Assembly (NCBI GenBank): GCA_028820215.1
Contig: JAPPKD010000009.1
Coordinates: 1-19,895 of the forward strand
Reading direction: 5' to 3'
DNA length: 19,895 bases
Source of the DNA: Spirochaetaceae bacterium
GTDB lineage: Bacteria; Spirochaetota; Spirochaetia; SZUA-6; Bin103
The position numbers were made by a program, and so were the translations under genes. The notes beneath the pieces are model-generated. The model saw nothing but the letters and a program-made list of their open reading frames with translations, was not told where the DNA came from and did not search any database. This document shows, in pieces, positions 14,788 through 19,895 of this stretch. Within the stretch, counting starts at the first letter, position 1; every line of letters starts with the position of its first letter.

Positions 14788-14791
<4 letters not shown>
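13769..14791 (+). CDS. dppD: Peptide ABC transporter ATP-binding protein, DppD type
   Basis: The 340-residue ATPase has Walker A GESGCGKS at 47-54, Q-loop [10 protein letters not shown] at 103-112, signature LSGGLRQR at 162-169, Walker B LLIADEP at 182-188 and switch histidine ITHD. The C-terminal oligopeptide/dipeptide extension carries the family's cysteines ([15 protein letters not shown] ... VRCFL). These can hold an iron-sulfur cluster in some homologues. The ATG at 13769 overlaps the DppC stop (ATGA); a longer in-frame reading to the left lies inside dppC and is not expected to be translated. It pairs with the DppF ATPase encoded next. Confidence 0.95.
14774..14779 (+). promoter_or_regulatory. 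Shine-Dalgarno supporting the GTG start of the DppF gene
   Basis: GAGGAG inside the end of the DppD gene lies eight bases before the GTG at 14788. It supports this non-ATG start, which overlaps the DppD stop as GTGA. Confidence 0.65.
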
Positions 14792-15887
<1,096 letters not shown>

Positions 15888-15888
<1 letters not shown>

Positions 15889-15902
15889 CCGTCCGCCACG
15901 GC
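15888..15902. other. Minor dyad between convergent genes
   Basis: GCCGT (15888-15892) and ACGGC (15898-15902) can pair around a 5-base loop in the 25-base gap between the convergent DppF and M20 genes. The stem is short and has no T-tract on either strand, so the case for a terminator is weak. Confidence 0.2.
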
Positions 15903-15913
15903 GGCTCCGAGCG

Positions 15914-17083
15914 TCAGGAGCCCGTGGTCATGATGCGGTGGTAGACCTCGACGGCCTGCAGCACCTGGGCGCACTCGATCCACTCCACGGCGGCGTGCGC
16001 CTGGTCGATGCTGCCAGGGCCGAGCACGATCGAGGGGATGCCGGCGGCGCTGAGCTTGGCGGCGTCGGTGCCGTACGGCTCGCCGTCGACGGACGCCGTG
16101 CCGGTGACCGCGCGCACGGCGGCCGCGGCGCCGGCGACGATCGGGGCGTCGGCCGGGGTCTCCATCGGCTCGATCGACAGGTCTTCGGTGATGTCGATGG
16201 TCACGCCGGCGTCCTCGGCAACCCGCGCGGCGATGCGCCGGTACGGGTCCAGCACGGCGGCGAAATCCTCGCTCGGCAGGATCCGGCGGTCGAGCTCCAT
16301 CCGGCACTCGGCCGGCACGAAGTTGACCTGCAGGCCGCCGTGGATGGTGCCGACGTTGTGGGTCGGCACGCCGGTGACACCGTCGTCGAGCGCGGCGAAG
16401 CCGGCGCCGACCTCCTCGTCGAACGCCGTGATCAGCCGCGCCGCGGCGCTGATCGCGCTGGCGCCGAGGTGCGGCTTGGAGCTGTGCGCGGCCGTGCCGT
16501 GCACGTCGATCACGGCGCGGATGATCCCCTTGTGCGCGCGGACGATGCGCAGCTCGGTGGGCTCGGCGACCACGGCCGCCACGATGCGCGTGCCGCACGC
16601 CGGCAGCGCGTCCGCCAGCGCGGCGGCGCCCCGCATGCGGTATTCCTCGTCCACCGCGCCAGCGTACATCACGCTGACCGGCGGCGGCTCGCCGGAGCGG
16701 GCGATGCGCAGCATGGCGTGCAGCATCGCCACCCCGCCGGCCTTGGTGTCGCTCGAACCGCGGCCGAACACCTTGCCGTCCTTTACGACCGGCTCGAACG
16801 GCTCTATCGTCATGCCCTCGGCGGTGGCGGTATCCATGTGGCACTCGAACAGGACGGCCCGAGTGGGGTCCCGTCCCGGCAGCGTGGCGACCACGTTCGG
16901 GCGTCCCGGTAGCGCGTCCCACTCTTCGCACGCGATCCCGGCATCCGCGAAGAAGCGGGTCAGGTAGTCGGCCATGCCGCGCTCCCCGTCGGTGCCGCCG
17001 GGTAGTCCCGGGTTGACGCTCGGGATCGCCACCACCTCCTGAAGCGTCGCGATGATCGGGTCCGTGCTGCGCTCGTGAGCCAC
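15914..17083 (-). CDS. M20-family metallopeptidase/deacylase (ArgE/DapE/CPG2-like)
   Basis: The 389-residue zinc hydrolase shows the metal ligands in order: H82 in FECHMDT, with D84 as helper; bridging D112 in GRGSSDTKAGG; catalytic pair E146-E147 in AVDEEY; E174 in VAEPTE; and final H363 in DQAHAAVEWI. The inserted dimerisation domain (about 180-300) contains GTAAHSSKPHLGASAI, typical of the family. Members remove acyl groups from amino acids (acetylornithine, succinyl-diaminopimelate) or cleave small peptides. The GTG at 17083 is preceded seven bases away by GGAGG, which excludes the longer open reading that continues back through the EamA gene. No signal peptide, so cytoplasmic. Its position beside a peptide importer suggests use on imported acyl-amino acids or dipeptides; the exact substrate is unassigned. 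Confidence 0.93.
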   Translation of the reverse strand: MAHERSTDPIIATLQEVVAIPSVNPGLPGGTDGERGMADYLTRFFADAGIACEEWDALPGRPNVVATLPGRDPTRAVLFECHMDTATAEGMTIEPFEPVVKDGKVFGRGSSDTKAGGVAMLHAMLRIARSGEPPPVSVMYAGAVDEEYRMRGAAALADALPACGTRIVAAVVAEPTELRIVRAHKGIIRAVIDVHGTAAHSSKPHLGASAISAAARLITAFDEEVGAGFAALDDGVTGVPTHNVGTIHGGLQVNFVPAECRMELDRRILPSEDFAAVLDPYRRIAARVAEDAGVTIDITEDLSIEPMETPADAPIVAGAAAAVRAVTGTASVDGEPYGTDAAKLSAAGIPSIVLGPGSIDQAHAAVEWIECAQVLQAVEVYHRIMTTGS

Positions 17084-18034
17084 CGTGCTACCTCCGGAGG
17101 GGTTGCCTCCCAAGCCAATGATACGCCCGCGGCCGCGCGGAGCGAACACCCGCCCGCAAGCGCCCTTGCCTTCGTGGCCGTGCTGGCGCTGCTGTGGGGC
17201 GGCAACTCGGTCGGGTTGAAGATCGGGCTGGAATCGCTGCCGCCGATCACCCTGTCCACCCTGCGGTTCGCGCTCGGCTGGCTGCTGGTCGGCGGCTGGG
17301 CGTTGCTGCGCGGCCACTCGCTGTCGGTGCCGCGGTCCCAGCTGGGATGGATCGCGGCATTCGCGGCGCTGTTCGTCGTGCAGACGATCGCGCTGACGGT
17401 GGGCACCCACCACACCTCGGCCGCCCACTCGACGATCATCATGAGCGCGTTTCCGTTCTTCACCGCCCTGCTCGCCCACCTGCTGGTGCCCGGCGACCGG
17501 CTGACGCTGCCGGTGGTCGCCGGCATCGTCGTCGCCTTCGGCGGTGTGGCGGTGACCTTCATCGGCCGCGACATCGCCTCCGGCGCCACGGCCCTCGGCG
17601 ACCTGGTGCTGCTCGGAAGCTCGATCGGGCTGGCGCTGCGCACGGTGTGCGCCAAGCGGTTTGCCGGGCGGGTCGACGCGCTGCAGTTGCTGTTCTGGAT
17701 GATGACGCTGAGCCTGCCGCCGTACGCGGCGCTGGCGCTGATCTTCGAGGAACCGTTCGCATCGCCGCTGAGCACGCGTTCGGCGGTCGCGCTGGGCTAC
17801 GTGGGGCTGGTGGTGGCCGGCTTCTGCTTCCTGTCCTGGTTCTCGATGCTGCACCGCTACAGCCCGAGCAGGTTGTCCGTGCTGTTCTTCCTGCAACCGC
17901 TGGCCGGCCTGGCCGGCAGCCGCCTGCTGGTCGGCGAGCCGGTCGACCCCGCCCTGATCGCCGGCGGCATCCTGGTCGCCGTGGGCATCGCCGTGGTCTA
18001 CCGACCGGAGCGGCCCGCCGCTGGTCGCCGCTGA
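17075..18034 (+). CDS. EamA-type (DMT superfamily) transporter
   Basis: The 319-residue protein has ten predicted spans arranged as two EamA repeats. The first repeat opens with ALAFVAVLALLWGGNSVGLK at about 29-48, where the WGGN(S) motif is characteristic. The second begins near ATALGDLVLLGSSIGLALRT. Members export amino acids and other small metabolites or take up nucleotide sugars. A GTG at 17075 gives a 28-residue polar N-terminal extension and overlaps the start of the divergent M20 gene by nine bases. No Shine-Dalgarno supports it, and no other in-frame start appears before the first span, so the true start is uncertain and could be a GTG inside that span near 17174. The aldolase gene follows after 23 bases. 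Confidence 0.88.
   Translation: MSHRATSGGVASQANDTPAAARSEHPPASALAFVAVLALLWGGNSVGLKIGLESLPPITLSTLRFALGWLLVGGWALLRGHSLSVPRSQLGWIAAFAALFVVQTIALTVGTHHTSAAHSTIIMSAFPFFTALLAHLLVPGDRLTLPVVAGIVVAFGGVAVTFIGRDIASGATALGDLVLLGSSIGLALRTVCAKRFAGRVDALQLLFWMMTLSLPPYAALALIFEEPFASPLSTRSAVALGYVGLVVAGFCFLSWFSMLHRYSPSRLSVLFFLQPLAGLAGSRLLVGEPVDPALIAGGILVAVGIAVVYRPERPAAGRR
17091..17100. promoter_or_regulatory. Palindromic ribosome site CCTCCGGAGG between divergent genes
   Basis: This 10-bp perfect palindrome reads GGAGG outward on both strands. The minus-strand copy is placed correctly (seven bases) before the GTG of the M20 gene. The plus-strand copy has no in-frame start at a workable distance in the EamA gene. 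It may also act as an operator. Confidence 0.55.
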
Positions 18035-18057
18035 CCATTCCTGTAAGATCGCGCGCG

Positions 18058-18834
18058 ATGACATTCATTCAGGATCGGGTGATCGCCCGCGAGGTGCTTA
18101 CCGGCTGCTTCTGCACCATGGGCTCGACGGTCTCCGTCGAGATCGGCGGTCACGCCGGCTTCGACTTTCTGGTGCTCGACATCGAGCACGGCGCCGGGGA
18201 CCTGGAGACCCTGTACCGGCAGCTCCAGGTCGCCGCCGGCACCCCCGTCGCAGCGGTGGTGCGGGTCGCCTGGAACGAGGCGCCGCGGTTCAAGCGCGCG
18301 CTCGACGCCGGCGCCGACGGCATCATGGTGCCGTACGTGCAGACGCCGGAGGAGGCCGCCGCGGCGGTCGCGGCCATGCGCTACCCGCCGGCTGGGATCC
18401 GCGGCGTCGCCTCGTCGGTGCGGGCCACCCGCTTCGGGGCCGATTTCGCCGCCTATCGCGCCGGCTCCGACGACGGGCTGCTCACCGTCCTGCAGATCGA
18501 GACAGCCGAGGGCGTGAACGCCGCGCGCGAGATCGCCGCGGTCGACGGAGCCGACGTGCTGTTCGTCGGCCCCAACGACCTGAGCTTCAGTCTGGGCATC
18601 CCGCAGCAGTTCGACCATCCCGACTTCACCGGTGCGCTCGACCGGGTCGCGGACGGCGCCCGCGCCGCGGGCAAGGCCGCCGGCATCCTGCTGCAGACGC
18701 CAGACCAGGTCGCGCCGGCCATCGAGCGCGGCTATACCTTCATCGCGCTCGGCTCCGACGGCGGCTACGTGGCAGGCGGCGCGAAGGCTGCGTTCGCCGC
18801 GCTCGCGCCCTACCGCAAAGCCGGAGAGGATTGA
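18058..18834 (+). CDS. HpcH/HpaI-family aldolase
   Basis: The 258-residue class II (metal-dependent) aldolase has the catalytic histidine in DIEHGAGD (H44), the substrate-binding arginine in VVRVAWNE (R69), GADGIMVPYVQTPEEA at 85-100, RGVASSVRATRFG at 115-127, the metal-binding glutamate in LQIETAEG (E149) and the aspartate in VGPNDLS (D174). It is close in layout to 2-keto-3-deoxy-L-rhamnonate and 4-hydroxy-2-oxo-acid aldolases, which split a 2-keto-4-hydroxy acid into pyruvate and an aldehyde. Length is normal. The ATG has only a weak Shine-Dalgarno. It lies between the EamA transporter and a 2-hydroxyacid dehydrogenase, with gaps of 23 and 2 bases, so the three form an operon. The exact substrate is not assignable. 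Confidence 0.93.
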   Translation: MTFIQDRVIAREVLTGCFCTMGSTVSVEIGGHAGFDFLVLDIEHGAGDLETLYRQLQVAAGTPVAAVVRVAWNEAPRFKRALDAGADGIMVPYVQTPEEAAAAVAAMRYPPAGIRGVASSVRATRFGADFAAYRAGSDDGLLTVLQIETAEGVNAAREIAAVDGADVLFVGPNDLSFSLGIPQQFDHPDFTGALDRVADGARAAGKAAGILLQTPDQVAPAIERGYTFIALGSDGGYVAGGAKAAFAALAPYRKAGED

Positions 18835-18836
18835 CC

Positions 18837-19895
18837 ATGCTCAGATTCATCGCCACCGGCGAGGTTCCGGAGGTGACGCACCGGATCCTGGCACCACACG
18901 GACCCATCGAAGTGACCGCCGACAACGAGCAGGCGACGCTGGACGCGGCGGTCGACGACGACGTCATCGGGCTCATCCTGCGCGGCTCCTCCGGCGCGCC
19001 CGGCGATCTGATCCGCCGCGCCGCCGGGCTGCGCGTGATCGGCCGCACCGGGGTCGGCTACGACTCCGTGGACGTGGAGGCCGCCACCGAGTGCGGCGTG
19101 GCGCTCATCACCACGCCCGGCGCCAACGCCGCCACCGTGGCCGAGGCATCGGTCGCCTACCTGCTGGCGCTGAACAAGCGGATCCCCTACTGGGACGAGC
19201 AGATGAAGGCGCGCAACTGGGCGTCACGGGAGCAGTTCCTGGCCTGCGACATCGCCGGACTGACGGTCGGCATCGTCGGCTTCGGCAACATCGGCCAGTC
19301 GCTCGCCCGATTGCTCGGCCCGTTCCAGGTGACGCTGCTGGCCCACGATCCGTACGGCGATCCGGCCGCCGCGGAGGCGCTCGGCGTCGAGCTGGTGGAG
19401 CTCGACGCGCTCCTCACGCGTTCCGACACCGTCTGCCTGCACACGGCGCTCACTGCAGAGACCCGCGGCATGATCGACCGCACGCGGATCGCGGCCATGA
19501 AGCCGGGTTCATTCCTGATCAACCTGGCGCGTGGCGGCGTGGTGGAGAGCCTGGACGCGGTGCTCGCCGGGATCGAGGACGGGCCGCTGGCCGGCGCCGC
19601 GCTCGACGTGTTCGAGCCCGAGCCGCCCGACTTCGATCACCCGATCTTCCGCCATCCGGCGGTGCTCACCGCCCCGCACGCCATGGCGATGACCCAAGGA
19701 GCGATGGACCGCATGGCGGAGGTGATGGCGGAGGGAATGGCCGCGGTCCTGGACGGCGAGCGGCCGCCCCTCGTCGTGGTCAACCCGGAGGGGGGCGCCC
19801 CCGGGGGGGGGGCGGGCCCCCCGGGGGGGGCCGGGGGGGGGGGGGTCCGGGGGGGGGGGGGGGCGGGGGGGGGGGGGTTTATAGAGCGGCGGGGG
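18837..19895 (+). CDS. D-isomer-specific 2-hydroxyacid dehydrogenase (SerA-like), 3' end corrupted
   Basis: The frame opens with an ATG two bases after the aldolase stop and stays open to the window edge. Reliable sequence covers about 318 residues, to roughly 19793. The substrate domain includes IGRTGVGYDSVDVEAATECG at about 68-87. The NAD domain has VGIVGFGNIG at 144-153 with the NAD-ribose aspartate in AHDPYG (D171). The active site shows R232 in NLARGG, the glutamate in DVFEPEPP (about 262) and the catalytic H281 in APHAMAMT. The family oxidises D-2-hydroxy acids or reduces 2-keto acids with NAD(P). It lacks the C-terminal ACT domain of full-length SerA as far as can be seen. Homologues usually end shortly after 'VVNPE', so only a few residues are probably lost. 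From about 19794 the reading is poly-Gly/Pro from homopolymer G and should be ignored. Confidence 0.9.
   Translation, partial: MLRFIATGEVPEVTHRILAPHGPIEVTADNEQATLDAAVDDDVIGLILRGSSGAPGDLIRRAAGLRVIGRTGVGYDSVDVEAATECGVALITTPGANAATVAEASVAYLLALNKRIPYWDEQMKARNWASREQFLACDIAGLTVGIVGFGNIGQSLARLLGPFQVTLLAHDPYGDPAAAEALGVELVELDALLTRSDTVCLHTALTAETRGMIDRTRIAAMKPGSFLINLARGGVVESLDAVLAGIEDGPLAGAALDVFEPEPPDFDHPIFRHPAVLTAPHAMAMTQGAMDRMAEVMAEGMAAVLDGERPPLVVVNPEGGAPGGGAGPPGGAGGGGVRGGGGAGGGGFIERRG
19791..19895. other. Poly-G/C low-complexity tail, probable artefact
   Basis: The last ~105 bases are runs of up to about 16 G broken by short C runs, ending in a brief TTTATAGAGCGGC. It starts abruptly inside a coding sequence, at the point where the dehydrogenase should be about to stop. 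Such G runs are typical of dark-cycle miscalls in two-colour sequencing or of collapsed, low-quality contig ends. Confidence 0.85.

Noticed and set aside
17084..18064. Extension of the M20 protein to a 716-residue reading frame
   Set aside because: The added N-terminus is antisense to the EamA gene, rich in Gln/Arg/His, and the GTG at 17083 has a correctly placed GGAGG.
19803..19877. G-runs as a G-quadruplex or regulatory element
   Set aside because: The tract is abnormally uniform, begins mid-gene and sits at the window end, so an artefact is far more likely.

Overview
The window is a stretch of a high-GC, protein-dense bacterial chromosome. By eye, GC is about 65-70% from roughly 3100 rightwards but only about 50% in the first 2.7 kb. 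Signal peptides are cleavable and non-lipoprotein, which suggests a diderm. The transporter style (long-loop DppC permease, short alanine-rich signal peptide followed by an acidic stretch) reminds me of uncultured Spirochaetes-like genomes; this is a weak inference. No rRNA, tRNA, CRISPR array, transposase or integrase was recognised.

Layout. (1) 36-2703, minus strand: a low-GC pair, a secreted AlgQ/LipO-type solute-binding protein followed, with an 11-base overlap, by a membrane-anchored pentapeptide-repeat protein. No permease is nearby. A 390-base upstream gap holds a 21-base-spaced direct repeat and a 9-bp inverted repeat. (2) 3106-4377, minus: a Gfo/Idh/MocA oxidoreductase with a good promoter. 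(3) 4378-6050: a sparse, intermediate-GC stretch with an orphan Xre/MbcA/ParS-type antitoxin, a probably frameshifted small gene behind it, and a small membrane protein with a Glu/Ala/Gln/Pro-rich tail. (4) 6051-9438, plus: an ABC-2 exporter pair (ATPase and permease) and a thiamine-diphosphate-dependent enzyme. (5) 9519-15888, plus: a complete five-gene oligopeptide/dipeptide-type ABC importer (binding protein, strong hairpin, DppB, DppC, DppD, DppF), with the last four genes joined by 4-base overlaps. (6) 15914-17083, minus: an M20 metallopeptidase/deacylase converging on the importer. (7) 17075-19793, plus: an EamA-type transporter, a HpcH/HpaI aldolase and a D-2-hydroxyacid dehydrogenase, the last running into a poly-G tract.

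Functionally the right two thirds looks like a nutrient-scavenging block. The importer brings in peptides or similar solutes, the M20 enzyme could hydrolyse acylated amino acids or peptides, the EamA protein moves a small metabolite, and the aldolase plus dehydrogenase act on 2-keto/2-hydroxy acids. The substrates cannot be read from sequence.

The last ~100 bases are almost pure G/C homopolymer and look like a sequencing or assembly artefact at a contig end. The most unusual biology is the low-GC binding-protein/pentapeptide pair, the orphan antitoxin with two palindromes in front of it, and two enlarged transporter subunits (DppC loop, DppF insertion). I saw no clearly new multi-gene system.
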